Part shown: one piece after another, positions 47,301-62,300 of the stretch
Layout of the letters: each line of letters opens with the position of its first letter
Numbering within the stretch: the first letter of the stretch is position 1
NCBI RefSeq assembly: GCF_037975245.1
Contig: NC_092580.1
Location: 24,385,001 to 24,449,000, forward strand
Direction of reading: 5' to 3'
Length of the DNA: 64,000 bases
Source: Apostichopus japonicus
Taxonomy: Eukaryota > Echinodermata > Holothuroidea > Aspidochirotida > Stichopodidae
The notes under the pieces: generated by a model
Told to the model about the DNA's origin: nothing
Databases searched by the model: none
What the model saw: only the letters and a program-made list of their open reading frames with translations
Position numbers and translations under genes: made by a program

Positions 47301-50300
47301 TCCCCGTGTAGGCACTTGCTGTAAAAGATCGGCAAAAGACGTCATCACCCGGGGTTCGAACCACGGATGCAAAAGAGAGTCTCGATCATCAGCTCGCACA
47401 GTGCGCCAAGCTATCGCGCCACTGTATGGACTGAAATATTAGGTGGATTAACTAATACTTACAGCTCCCCGTGTAGGCACTTGCTGTAAAAGATCGGCAA
47501 AAGACGTCATCACCCGGGGTTCGAACCACGGATGCAAAAGAGAGTCTCGATCATCAGCTCGCACAGTGCGCCAAGCTATCGCGCCACTGTATGGACTGAA
47601 ATATTAGGTGGATTAACTAATACTTACCGCTCCCCGTGTAGGCACTTGCTGTAAAAGATCGGCAAAAGACGTCATCACCCGGGGTTCGAACCACGGATGC
47701 AAAAGAGAGTCTCGATCATCAGCTCGCAGAGTGCGCCAGGCCATCGCGCCACTGTATGGACTGAGATATTAGGTGGATTAACTAATAATTACAGCTCCCC
47801 GTGTAGGCACTTGCTGTAAAAGATCGGCAAAAGACGTCATCACCCGGGGTTCGAACCACGGATGCAAAAGAGAGTCTCGATCATCAGCTCGCACAGTGCG
47901 CCAAGCTATCGCGCCACTGTATGGACTGAAATATTAGGTGGATTAACTAATACTTACAGCTCCCCGTGTAGGCACTTGCTGTAAAAGATCGGCAAAAGAC
48001 GTCATCACCCGGGGTTCGAACCACGGATGCAAAAGAGAGTCTCGATCATCAGCTCGCACAGTGCGCCAAGCTATCGCGCCACTGTATGGACTGAGATATT
48101 AGGTGGATTAACTAATACTTACAGCTCCCCGTGTAGGCACTTGCTGTAAAAGATCGGCAAAAGACGTCATCACCCGGGGTTCGAACCACGGATGCAAAAG
48201 AGAGTCTCGATCTTCAATCAGCTCGCACAGTGCGCCAAGCCATCGCGCCACTGTATGGACTGAGATATTAGGTGGATTAACTAATACTTACAGCTCCCCG
48301 TGTAGGCACTTGCTGTAAAAGATCGGCAAAAGACGTCATCACCCGGGGTTCGAACCACGGATGCAAAAGAGAGTCTCGATCCTCAATCAGCTCGCACAGT
48401 GCGCCAAGCTATCGCGCCACTGTATGGACTGAGATATTAGGTGGATTAACTAATACTTACAGCTCCCCGTGTAGGCACTTGCTGTAAAAGATCGGCAAAA
48501 GACGTCATCACCCGGGGTTCGAACCACGGATGCAAAAGAGAGTCTCGATCATCAGCTCGCACAGTGCGCCAAGCTATCGCGCCACTGTATGGACTGAAAT
48601 ATTAGGTGGATTAACTAATACTTACAGCTCCCCGTGTAGGCACTTGCTGTAAAAGATCGGCAAAAGACGTCATCACCCGGGGTTCGAACCACGGATGCAA
48701 AAGAGAGTCTCGATCATCAGCTCGCACAGTGCGCCAAGCCATCGCGCCACTGTATGGACTGAGATATTAAGTGGATTAACTAATACTTACAGCTCCCCGT
48801 GTAGGCACTTGCTGTAAAAGATCGGCAAAAGACGTCATCACCCGGGGTTCGAACCACGGATGCAAAAGAGAGTCTCGATCATCAGCTCGCACAGTGCGCC
48901 AAGCTATCGCGCCACTGTATGGACTGAAATATTAGGTGGATTAACTAATACTTACAGCTCCCCGTGTAGGCACTTGCTGTAAAAGATCGGCAAAAGACGT
49001 CATCACCCGGGGTTCGAACCACGGATGCAAAAGAGAGTCTCGATCATCAGCTCGCACAGTGCGCCAAGCTATCTCGCCACTGTATGGACTGAAATATTAG
49101 GTGGATTAACTAATACTTACAGCTCCCCGTGTAGGCACTTGCTGTAAAGATCGGCAAAAGACGTCATCACCCGGGGTTCGAACCACGGATGCAAAAGAGA
49201 GTCTCGCTCATCAGCTCGCACAGTGCGCCAAGCCATCGCGCCACTGTATGGACTGAGATATTAAGTGGATTAACTAATACTTACAGCTCCCCGTGTAGGC
49301 ACTTGCTGTAAAAGATCGGCAAAAGACGTCATCACCCGGGGTTCGAACCACGGATGCAAAAGAGAGTCTCGATCATCAGCTCGCACAGTGCGCCAAGCTA
49401 TCGCGCCACTGTATGGACTGAAATATTAGGTGGATTAACTAATACTTACAGCTCCCCGTGTAGGCACTTGCTGTAAAAGATCGGCAAAAGACGTCATCAC
49501 CCGGGGTCCGAACCACGGATGCAAAAGAGAGTCTCGATCCTCAATCAGCTCGCACAGTGCGCCAAGCCATCGCGCCACTGTATTGACTGAAATATTAGGT
49601 GGATTAACTAATACTTACAGCTCCCCGTGTAGGCACTTGCTGTAAAAGATCGGCAAAAGACGTCATCACCCGGGGTTCGAACCACGGATGCAAAAGAGAG
49701 TCTCGATCATCAGCTCGCACAGTGCGCCAAGCTATCGCGCCACTGTATGGACTGAAATATTAGGTGGATTAACTAATACTTACAGCTCCCCGTGTAGGCA
49801 CTTGCTGTAAAAGATCGGCAAAAGACGTCATCACCCGGGGTTCGAACCACGGATGCAAAAGAGAGTCTCGATCCTCAATCAGCTCGCACAGTGCGCCAAG
49901 CTATCGCGCCACTGTATGGACTGAAATATTAGGTGGATTAACTAATACTTACAGCTCCCCGTGTAGGCACTTGCTGTAAAAGATCGGCAAAAGACGTCAT
50001 CACCCGGGGTTCGAACCACGGATGCAAAAGAGAGTCTCGATCCTCAATCAGCTCGCACAGTGCGCCAAGCCATCGCGCCACTGTATGGACTGAAATATTA
50101 GGTGGATTAACTAATACTTACAGCTCCCCGTGTAGGCACTTGCTGTAAAAGATCGGCAAAAGACGTCATCACCCGGGGTTCGAACCACGGATGCAAAAGA
50201 GAGTCTCGATCATCAGCTCGCACAGTGCGCCAAGCCATCGCGCCACTGTATGGACTGAGATATTAAGTGGATTAACTAATACTTACAGCTCCCCGTGTAG

Positions 50301-53300
50301 GCACTTGCTGTAAAAGATCGGCAAAAGACGTCATCACCCGGGGTTCGAACCACGGATGCAAAAGAGAGTCTCGATCATCAGCTCGCACAGTGCGCCAAAC
50401 TATCGCGCCACTGTATGGACTGAAATATTAGGTGGATTAACTAATACTTACAGCTCCCCGTGTAGGCACTTGCTGTAAAAGATCGGCAAAAGACGTCATC
50501 ACCCGGGGTTCGAACCACGGATGCAAAAGAGAGTCTCGATCCTCAATCAGCTCGCACAGTGCGCCAAGCCATCGCGCCACTGTATTGACTGAAATATTAG
50601 GTGGATTAACTAATACTTACAGCTCACCGTGTAGGCACTTGCTGTAAAAGATCGGCAAAAGACGTCATCACCCGGGGTTCGAACCACGGATGCAAAAGAG
50701 AGTCTCGATCATCAGCTCGCACAGTGCGCCAAGCTATCGCGCCAATGTATGGACTGAAATATTAGGTGGATTAACTAATACTTACAGCTCCCCGTGTAGG
50801 CACTTGCTGTAAAAGATCGGTAAAAGACGTCATCACCCGGGGTTCGAACCACGGATGCAAAAGAGAGTATCGATCATCAGCTCGCACAGTGCGCCAAGCT
50901 ATCGCGCCACTGTATGGACTGAAATATTAGGTGGATTAACTAATACTTACAGCTCCCCGTGTAGGCACTTGCTGTAAAAGATCGGCAAAAGACGTCATCA
51001 CCCGGGGTTCGAACCACGGATGCAAAAGAGAGTCTCGATCATCAGCTCGCACAGTGCGCCAAGCCATCGCGCCACTGTATGGACTGAGATATTAGGTGGA
51101 TTAACTAATACTTACAGCTCCCCGTGTAGGCACTTGCTGTAAAAGATCGGCAAAAGACGTCATCACCCGGGGTTCGAACCACGGATGCAAAAGAGAGTCT
51201 CGATCATCAATCAGCTCGCACAGTGCGCCAAGCCATCGCGCCACTGTATGGACTGAGATATTAGGTGGATTAACTAATACTTACAGCTCCCCGTGTAGGC
51301 ACTTGCTGTAAAAGATCGGCAAAAGACGTCATCACCCGGGGTTCGAACCACGGATGCAAAAGAGAGTCTCGATCATCAGCTCGCACAGTGCGCCAAGCTA
51401 TCGCGCCACTGTATGGACTGAAATATTAGGTGGATTAACTAATACTTACAGCTCCCCGTGTAGGCACTTGCTGTAAAAGATCGGCAAAAGACGTCATCAC
51501 CCGGGGTTCGAACCACGGATGCAAAAGAGAGTCTCGATCATCAGCTCGCACAGTGCGCCAAGCTATCGCGCCACTGTATGGACTGAAATATTAGGTGGAT
51601 TAACTAATACTTACAGCTCCCCGTGTAGGCACTTGCTGTAAAAGATCGGCAAAAGACGTCATCACCCGGGGTTCGAACCACGGATGCAAAAGAGAGTCTC
51701 GATCATCAGCTCGCACAGTGCGCCAAGCCATCGCGCCACTGTATGGACTGAGATATTAGGTGGATTAACTAATACTTACAGCTCCCCGTGTAGGCACTTG
51801 CTGTAAAAGATCGGCAAAAGACGTCATCACCCGGGGTTCGAACCACGGATGCAAAAGAGAGTCTCGATCTTCAATCAGCTCGCACAGTGCGCCAAGCCAT
51901 CGCGCCACTGTATGGACTGAGATATTAGGTGGATTAACTAATACTTACAGCTCCCCGTGTAGGCACTTGCTGTAAAAGATCGGCAAAAGACGTCATCACC
52001 CGGGGTTCGAACCACGGATGCAAAAGAGAGTCTCGATCATCAGCTCGCACAGTGCGCCAAGCTATCGCGCCACTGTATGGACTGAGATATTAGGTGGATT
52101 AACTAATACTTACAGCTCCCCGTGTAGGCACTTGCTGTAAAAGATCGGCAAAAGACGTCATCACCCGGGGTTCGAACCACGGATGCAAAAGAGAGTCTCG
52201 ATCCTCAATCAGCTCGCACAGTGCGCCAAGCCATCGCGCCACTGTATGGACTGAGATATTAAGTGGATTAACTAATACTTACAGCTCCCCGTGTAGGCAC
52301 TTGCTGTAAAAGATCGGCAAAAGACGTCATCACCCGGGGTTCGAACCACGGATGCAAAAGAGAGTCTCGATCATCAGCTCGCACAGTGCGCCAAGCTTTC
52401 GCGCCACTGTATGGACTGAAATATTAGGTGGATTAACTAATACTTACAGCTCCCCGTGTAGGCACTTGCTGTAAAAGATCGGCAAAAGACGTCATCACCC
52501 GGGGTTCGAACCACGGATGCAAAAGAGAGTCTCGATCATCAGCTCGCACAGTGCGCCAAGCTATCTCGCCACTGTATGGACTGAAATATTAATTGGATTA
52601 ACTAATACTTACAGCTCCCCGTGTAGGCACTTGCTGTAAAGATCGGCAAAAGACGTCATCACCCGGGGTTCGAACCACGGATGCAAAAGAGAGTCTCGCT
52701 CATCAGCTCGCACAGTGCGCCAAGCCATCGCGCCACTGTATGGACTGAGATATTAAGTGGATTAACTAATACTTACAGCTCCCCGTGTAGGCACTTGCTG
52801 TAAAAGATCGGCAAAAGACGTCATCACCCGGGGTTCGAACCACGGATGCAAAAGAGAGTCTCGATCATCAGCTCGCACAGTGCGCCAAGCTATCGCGCCA
52901 CTGTATGGACTGAAATATTAGGTGGATTAACTAATACTTACAGCTCCCCGTGTAGGCACTTGCTGTTAAAGATCGGCAAAAGACGTCATCACCCGGGGTC
53001 CGAACCACGGATGCAAAAGAGAGTCTCGATCCTCAATCAGCTCGCACAGTGCGCCAAGCCATCGCGCCACTGTATTGACTGAAATATTAGGTGGATTAAC
53101 TAATACTTACAGCTCCCCGTGTAGGCACTTGCTGTAAAAGATCGGCAAAAGACGTCATCACCCGGGGTTCGAACCACGGATGCAAAAGAGAGTCTCGATC
53201 ATCAGCTCGCACAGTGCGCCAAGCTATCGCGCCACTGTATGGACTGAAATATTAGGTGGATTAACTAATACTTACAGCTCCCCGTGTAGGCACTTGCTGT

Positions 53301-56300
53301 AAAAGATCGGCAAAAGACGTCATCACCCGGGGTTCGAACCACGGATGCAAAAGAGAGTCTCGATCCTCAATCAGCTCGCACAGTGCGCCAAGCCATCGCG
53401 CCACTGTATGGACTGAGATATTAGGTGGATTAACTAATACTTACAGCTCCCCGTGTAGGCACTTGCTGTAAAAGATCGGAAAAAGACGTCATCACCCGGG
53501 GTTCGAACCACGGATGCAAAAGAGAGTCTCGATCCTCAATCAGCTCGCACAGTGCGCCAAGCTATCGCGCCACTGTATGGACTGAAATATTAGGTGGATT
53601 AACTAATACTTACAGCTCCCCGTGTAGGCACTTGCTGTAAAAGATCGGCAAAAGACGTCATCACCCGGGGTTCGAACCACGGATGCAAAAGAGAGTCTCG
53701 ATCATCAGCTCGCACAGTGCGCCAAGCTATCGCGCCACTGTATGGACTGAAATATTAGGTGGATTAACTAATACTTACAGCTTTCCTTTTAGGCACTTGC
53801 TGTAAAAGATCGGCAAAAGACGTCATCACCCGGGGTTCGAACCACGGATGCAAAAGAGAGTCTCGATCCTCAATCAGCTCGCACAGTGCGCCAAGCCATC
53901 GCGCCACTGTATTGACTGAAATATTAGGTGGATTAACTAATACTTACAGCTCTCCGTGTAGGCACTTGCTGTAAAAGATCGGCAAAAGGCGTCATCACCC
54001 GGGGTTCGAACCACGGATGCAAAAGAGAGTCTCGATCATCAGCTCGCACAGTGCGCCAAGCTATCGCGCCACTGTATGGACTGAAATATTAGGTGGATTA
54101 ACTAATACTTACAGCTCCCCGTGTAGGCACTTGCTGTAAAAGATCGGTAAAAGACGTCATCACCCGGGGTTCGAACCACGGATGCAAAAGAGAGTCTCGA
54201 TCATCAGCTCGCACAGTGCGCCAAGCTATCGCGCCACTGTATGGACTGAAATATTAGGTGGATTAACTAATACTTACAGCTCCCCGTGTAGGCACTTGCT
54301 GTAAAAGATCGGCAAAAGACGTCATCACCCGGGGTTCGAACCACGGATGCAAAAGAGAGTCTCGATCATCAGCTCGCACAGTGCGCCAAGCCATCGCGCC
54401 ACTGTATGGACTGAGATATTAGGTGGATTAACTAATACTTACAGCTCCCCGTGTAGGCACTTGCTGTAAAAGATCGGCAAAAGACGTCATCACCCGGGGT
54501 TCGAACCACGGATGCAAAAGAGAGTCTCGATCATCAGCTCGCACAATGCGCCAAGCCATCGCGCCACTGTATGAACTGAGGTATTTGGTGGATTAACTAA
54601 TACTTACAGCTCCCCGTGTAGGCACTTGCTGTAAAAGATCGGCAAAAGACGTCATCACCCGGGGTTCGAACCACGGATGCAAAAGAGAGTCTCGATCATC
54701 AGCTCGCACAGTGCGCCAAGCTATCGCGCCAATGTATGGACTGAAATATTAGGTGGATTAACTAATACTTACAGCTCCCCGTGTAGGCACTTGCTGTAAA
54801 AGATCGGTAAAAGACGTCATCACCCGGGGTTCGAACCACGGATGCAAAAGAGAGTATCGATCATCAGCTCGCACAGTGCGCCAAGCTATCGCGCCACTGT
54901 ATGGACTGAAATATTAGGTGGATTAACTAATACTTACAGCTCCCCGTGTAGGCACTTGCTGTAAAAGATCGGCAAAAGACGTCATCACCCGGGGTTCGAA
55001 CCACGGATGCAAAAGAGAGTCTCGATCATCAGCTCGCACAGTGCGCCAAGCCATCGCGCCACTGTATGGACTGAGATATTAGGTGGATTAACTAATACTT
55101 ACAGCTCCCCGTGTAGGCACTTGCTGTAAAAGATCGGCAAAAGACGTCATCACCCGGGGTTCGAACCACGGATGCAAAAGAGAGTCTCGATCATCAATCA
55201 GCTCGCACAGTGCGCCAAGCCATCGCGCCACTGTATGGACTGAGATATTAGGTGGATTAACTAATACTTACAGCTCCCCGTATAGGCACTTGCTGTAAAA
55301 GATCGGCAAAAGACGTCATCACCCGGGGTTCGAACCACGGATGCAAAAGAGAGTCTCGATCATCAGCTCGCACAGTGCGCCAAGCTATCGCGCCACTGTA
55401 TGGACTGAAATATTAGGTGGATTAACTAATACTTACAGCTCCCCGTGTAGGCACTTGCTGTAAAAGATCGGCAAAAGACGTCATCACCCGGGGTTCGAAC
55501 CACGGATGCAAAAGAGAGTCTCGATCATCAGCTCGCACAGTGCGCCAAGCTATCGCGCCACTGTATGGACTGAAATATTAGGTGGATTAACTAATACTTA
55601 CCGCTCCCCGTGTAGGCACTTGCTGTAAAAGATCGGCAAAAGACGTCATCACCCGGGGTTCGAACCACGGATGCAAAAGAGAGTCTCGATCATCAGCTCG
55701 CAGAGTGCGCCAGGCCATCGCGCCACTGTATGGACTGAGATATTAGGTGGATTAACTAATAATTACAGCTCCCCGTGTAGGCACTTGCTGTAAAAGATCG
55801 GCAAAAGACGTCATCACCCGGGGTTCGAACCACGGATGCAAAAGAGAGTCTCGATCATCAGCTCGCACAGTGCGCCAAGCTATCGCGCCACTGTATGGAC
55901 TGAAATATTAGGTGGATTAACTAATACTTACAGCTCCCCGTGTAGGCACTTGCTGTAAAAGATCGGCAAAAGACGTCATCACCCGGGGTTCGAACCACGG
56001 ATGCAAAAGAGAGTCTCGATCATCAGCTCGCACAGTGCGCCAAGCTATCGCGCCACTGTATGGACTGAGATATTAGGTGGATTAACTAATACTTACAGCT
56101 CCCCGTGTAGGCACTTGCTGTAAAAGATCGGCAAAAGACGTCATCACCCGGGGTTCGAACCACGGATGCAAAAGAGAGTCTCGATCTTCAATCAGCTCGC
56201 ACAGTGCGCCAAGCCATCGCGCCACTGTATGGACTGAGATATTAGGTGGATTAACTAATACTTACAGCTCCCCGTGTAGGCACTTGCTGTAAAAGATCGG

Positions 56301-59300
56301 CAAAAGACGTCATCACCCGGGGTTCGAACCACGGATGCAAAAGAGAGTCTCGATCATCAGCTCGCACAGTGCGCCAAGCTATCGCGCCACTGTATGGACT
56401 GAGATATTAGGTGGATTAACTAATACTTACAGCTCCCCGTGTAGGCACTTGCTGTAAAAGATCGGCAAAAGACGTCATCACCCGGGGTTCGAACCACGGA
56501 TGCAAAAGAGAGTCTCGATCCTCAATCAGCTCGCACAGTGCGCCAAGCCATCGCGCCACTGTATGGACTGAGATATTAAGTGGATTAACTAATACTTACA
56601 GCTCCCCGTGTAGGCACTTGCTGTAAAAGATCGGCAAAAGACGTCATCACCCGGGGTTCGAACCACGGATGCAAAAGAGAGTCTCGATCATCAGCTCGCA
56701 CAGTGCGCCAAGCTATCGCGCCACTGTATGGACTGAAATATTAGGTGGATTAACTAATACTTACAGCTCCCCGTGTAGGCACTTGCTGTAAAAGATCGGC
56801 AAAAGACGTCATCACCCGGGGTTCGAACCACGGATGCAAAAGAGAGTCTCGATCATCAGCTCGCACAGTGCGCCAAGCTATCTCGCCACTGTATGGACTG
56901 AAATATTAGGTGGATTAACTAATACTTACAGCTCCCCGTGTAGGCACTTGCTGTAAAGATCGGCAAAAGACGTCATCACCCGGGGTTCGAACCACGGATG
57001 CAAAAGAGAGTCTCGCTCATCAGCTCGCACAGTGCGCCAAGCCATCGCGCCACTGTATGGACTGAGATATTAAGTGGATTAACTAATACTTACAGCTCCC
57101 CGTGTAGGCACTTGCTGTAAAAGATCGGCAAAAGACGTCATCACCCGGGGTTCGAACCACGGATGCAAAAGAGAGTCTCGATCATCAGCTCGCACAGTGC
57201 GCCAAGCTATCGCGCCACTGTATGGACTGAAATATTAGGTGGATTAACTAATACTTACAGCTCCCCGTGTAGGCACTTGCTGTAAAAGATCGGCAAAAGA
57301 CGTCATCACCCGGGGTTCGAACCACGGATGCAAAAGAGAGTCTCGATCCTCAATCAGCTCGCACAGTGCGCCAAGCCATCGCGCCACTGTATTGACTGAA
57401 ATATTAGGTGGATTAACTAATACTTACAGCTCCCCGTGTAGGCACTTGCTGTAAAAGATCGGCAAAAGACGTCATCACCCGGGGTTCGAACCACGGATGC
57501 AAAAGAGAGTCTCGATCATCAGCTCGCACAGTGCGCCAAGCTATCGCGCCACTGTATGGACTGAAATATTAGGTGGATTAACTAATACTTACAGCTCCCC
57601 GTGTAGGCACTTGCTGTAAAAGATCGGCAAAAGACGTCATCACCCGGGGTTCGAACCACGGATGCAAAAGAGAGTCTCGATCCTCAATCAGCTCGCACAG
57701 TGCGCCAAGCCATCGCGCCACTGTATGGACTGAGATATTAGGTGGATTAACTAATACTTACAGCTCCCCGTGTAGGCACTTGCTGTAAAAGATCGGCAAA
57801 AGACGTCATCACCCGGGGTTCGAACCACGGATGCAAAAGAGAGTCTCGATCATCAGCTCGCACAGTGCGCCAAGCTATCGCGCCACTGTATGGACTGAAA
57901 TATTAGGTGGATTAACTAATACTTACAGCTCCCCGTGTAGGCACTTGCTGTAAAAGATCGGCAAAAGACGTCATCACCCGGGGTTCGAACCACGGATGCA
58001 AAAGAGAGTCTCGATCATCAGCTCGCACAGTGCGCCAAGCTATCGCGCCACTGTATGGACTGAAATATTAGGTGGATTAACTAATACTTACAGCTTTCCT
58101 TTTAGGCACTTGCTGTAAAAGATCGGCAAAAGACGTCATCACCCGGGGTTCGAACCACGGATGCAAAAGAGAGTCTCGATCCTCAATCAGCTCGCACAGT
58201 GCGCCAAGCCATCGCGCCACTGTATTGACTGAAATATTAGGTGGATTAACTAATACTTACAGCTCTCCGTGTAGGCACTTGCTGTAAAAGATCGGCAAAA
58301 GGCGTCATCACCCGGGGTTCGAACCACGGATGCAAAAGAGAGTCTCGATCATCAGCTCGCACAGTGCGCCAAGCTATCGCGCCACTGTATGGACTGAAAT
58401 ATTAGGTGGATTAACTAATACTTACAGCTCCCCGTGTAGGCACTTGCTGTAAAAGATCGGTAAAAGACGTCATCACCCGGGGTTCGAACCACGGATGCAA
58501 AAGAGAGTATCGATCATCAGCTCGCACAGTGCGCCAAGCTATCGCGCCACTGTATGGACTGAAATATTAGGTGGATTAACTAATACTTACAGCTCCCCGT
58601 GTAGGCACTTGCTGTAAAAGATCGGCAAAAGACGTCATCACCCGGGGTTCGAACCACGGATGCAAAAGAGAGTCTCGATCATCAGCTCGCACAGTGCGCC
58701 AAGCCATCGCGCCACTGTATGGACTGAGATATTAGGTGGATTAACTAATACTTACAGCTCCCCGTGTAGGCACTTGCTGTAAAAGATCGGCAAAAGACGT
58801 CATCACCCGGGGTTCGAACCACGGATGCAAAAGAGAGTCTCGATCATCAGCTCGCACAGTGCGCCAAGCTATCGCGCCACTGTATGGACTGAAATATTAG
58901 GTGGATTAACTAATACTTACCGCTCCCCGTGTAGGCACTTGCTGTAAAAGATCGGCAAAAGACGTCATCACCCGGGGTTCGAACCACGGATGCAAAAGAG
59001 AGTCTCGATCATCAGCTCGCAGAGTGCGCCAGGCCATCGCGCCACTGTATGGACTGAGATATTAGGTGGATTAACTAATAATTACAGCTCCCCGTGTAGG
59101 CACTTGCTGTAAAAGATCGGCAAAAGACGTCATCACCCGGGGTTCGAACCACGGATGCAAAAGAGAGTCTCGATCATCAGCTCGCACAGTGCGCCAAGCT
59201 ATCGCGCCACTGTATGGACTGAAATATTAGGTGGATTAACTAATACTTACAGCTCCCCGTGTAGGCACTTGCTGTAAAAGATCGGCAAAAGACGTCATCA

Positions 59301-62300
59301 CCCGGGGTTCGAACCACGGATGCAAAAGAGAGTCTCGATCATCAGCTCGCACAGTGCGCCAAGCTATCGCGCCACTGTATGGACTGAGATATTAGGTGGA
59401 TTAACTAATACTTACAGCTCCCCGTGTAGGCACTTGCTGTAAAAGATCGGCAAAAGACGTCATCACCCGGGGTTCGAACCACGGATGCAAAAGAGAGTCT
59501 CGATCTTCAATCAGCTCGCACAGTGCGCCAAGCCATCGCGCCACTGTATGGACTGAGATATTAGGTGGATTAACTAATACTTACAGCTCCCCGTGTAGGC
59601 ACTTGCTGTAAAAGATCGGCAAAAGACGTCATCACCCGGGGTTCGAACCACGGATGCAAAAGAGAGTCTCGATCATCAGCTCGCACAGTGCGCCAAGCTA
59701 TCGCGCCACTGTATGGACTGAGATATTAGGTGGATTAACTAATACTTACAGCTCCCCGTGTAGGCACTTGCTGTAAAAGATCGGCAAAAGACGTCATCAC
59801 CCGGGGTTCGAACCACGGATGCAAAAGAGAGTCTCGATCCTCAATCAGCTCGCACAGTGCGCCAAGCCATCGCGCCACTGTATGGACTGAGATATTAAGT
59901 GGATTAACTAATACTTACAGCTCCCCGTGTAGGCACTTGCTGTAAAAGATCGGCAAAAGACGTCATCACCCGGGGTTCGAACCACGGATGCAAAAGAGAG
60001 TCTCGATCATCAGCTCGCACAGTGCGCCAAGCTATCGCGCCACTGTATGGACTGAAATATTAGGTGGATTAACTAATACTTACAGCTCCCCGTGTAGGCA
60101 CTTGCTGTAAAAGATCGGCAAAAGACGTCATCACCCGGGGTTCGAACCACGGATGCAAAAGAGAGTCTCGATCATCAGCTCGCACAGTGCGCCAAGCTAT
60201 CTCGCCACTGTATGGACTGAAATATTAGGTGGATTAACTAATACTTACAGCTCCCCGTGTAGGCACTTGCTGTAAAGATCGGCAAAAGACGTCATCACCC
60301 GGGGTTCGAACCACGGATGCAAAAGAGAGTCTCGCTCATCAGCTCGCACAGTGCGCCAAGCCATCGCGCCACTGTATGGACTGAGATATTAAGTGGATTA
60401 ACTAATACTTACAGCTCCCCGTGTAGGCACTTGCTGTAAAAGATCGGCAAAAGACGTCATCACCCGGGGTTCGAACCACGGATGCAAAAGAGAGTCTCGA
60501 TCATCAGCTCGCACAGTGCGCCAAGCTATCGCGCCACTGTATGGACTGAAATATTAGGTGGATTAACTAATACTTACAGCTCCCCGTGTAGGCACTTGCT
60601 GTAAAAGATCGGCAAAAGACGTCATCACCCGGGGTTCGAACCACGGATGCAAAAGAGAGTCTCGATCCTCAATCAGCTCGCACAGTGCGCCAAGCCATCG
60701 CGCCACTGTATGGACTGAAATATTAGGTGGATTAACTAATACTTACAGCTCCCCGTGTAGGCACTTGCTGTAAAAGATCGGCAAAAGACGTCATCACCCG
60801 GGGTTCGAACCACGGATGCAAAAGAGAGTCTCGATCATCAGCTCGCACAGTGCGCCAAGCTATCGCGCCACTGTATGGACTGAAATATTAGGTGGATTAA
60901 CTAATACTTACAGCTCCCCGTGTAGGCACTTGCTGTAAAAGATCGGCAAAAGACGTCATCACCCGGGGTTCGAACCACGGATGCAAAAGAGAGTCTCGAT
61001 CCTCAATCAGCTCGCACAGTGCGCCAAGCCATCGCGCCACTGTATGGACTGAGATATTAGGTGGATTAACTAATACTTACAGCTCCCCGTGTAGGCACTT
61101 GCTGTAAAAGATCGGCAAAAGACGTCATCACCCGGGGTTCGAACCACGGATGCAAAAGAGAGTCTCGATCATCAGCTCGCACAGTGCGCCAAGCTATCGC
61201 GCCACTGTATGGACTGAAATATTAGGTGGATTAACTAATACTTACAGCTCCCCGTGTAGGCACTTGCTGTAAAAGATCGGCAAAAGACGTCATCACCCGG
61301 GGTTCGAACCACGGATGCAAAAGAGAGTCTCGATCATCAGCTCGCACAGTGCGCCAAGCTATCGCGCCACTGTATGGACTGAAATATTAGGTGGATTAAC
61401 TAATACTTACAGCTTTCCTTTTAGGCACTTGCTGTAAAAGATCGGCAAAAGACGTCATCACCCGGGGTTCGAACCACGGATGCAAAAGAGAGTCTCGATC
61501 CTCAATCAGCTCGCACAGTGCGCCAAGCCATCGCGCCACTGTATTGACTGAAATATTAGGTGGATTAACTAATACTTACAGCTCTCCGTGTAGGCACTTG
61601 CTGTAAAAGATCGGCAAAAGGCGTCATCACCCGGGGTTCGAACCACGGATGCAAAAGAGAGTCTCGATCATCAGCTCGCACAGTGCGCCAAGCTATCGCG
61701 CCACTGTATGGACTGAAATATTAGGTGGATTAACTAATACTTACAGCTCCCCGTGTAGGCACTTGCTGTAAAAGATCGGTAAAAGACGTCATCACCCGGG
61801 GTTCGAACCACGGATGCAAAAGAGAGTATCGATCATCAGCTCGCACAGTGCGCCAAGCTATCGCGCCACTGTATGGACTGAAATATTAGGTGGATTAACT
61901 AATACTTACAGCTCCCCGTGTAGGCACTTGCTGTAAAAGATCGGCAAAAGACGTCATCACCCGGGGTTCGAACCACGGATGCAAAAGAGAGTCTCGATCA
62001 TCAGCTCGCACAGTGCGCCAAGCCATCGCGCCACTGTATGGACTGAGATATTAGGTGGATTAACTAATACTTACAGCTCCCCGTGTAGGCACTTGCTGTA
62101 AAAGATCGGCAAAAGACGTCATCACCCGGGGTTCGAACCACGGATGCAAAAGAGAGTCTCGATCATCAGCTCGCACAATGCGCCAAGCCATCGCGCCACT
62201 GTATGAACTGAGGTATTAGGTGGATTAACTAATACTTACAGCTCCCCGTGTAGGCACTTGCTGTAAAAGATCGGCAAAAGACGTCATCACCCGGGGTTCG

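Noticed and set aside
52846-53082. 78-codon open frame inside the satellite
   Set aside because: It exists only because one unit lost a stop codon. The peptide repeats with the unit (MQKRVSI twice), and no other unit keeps it open.
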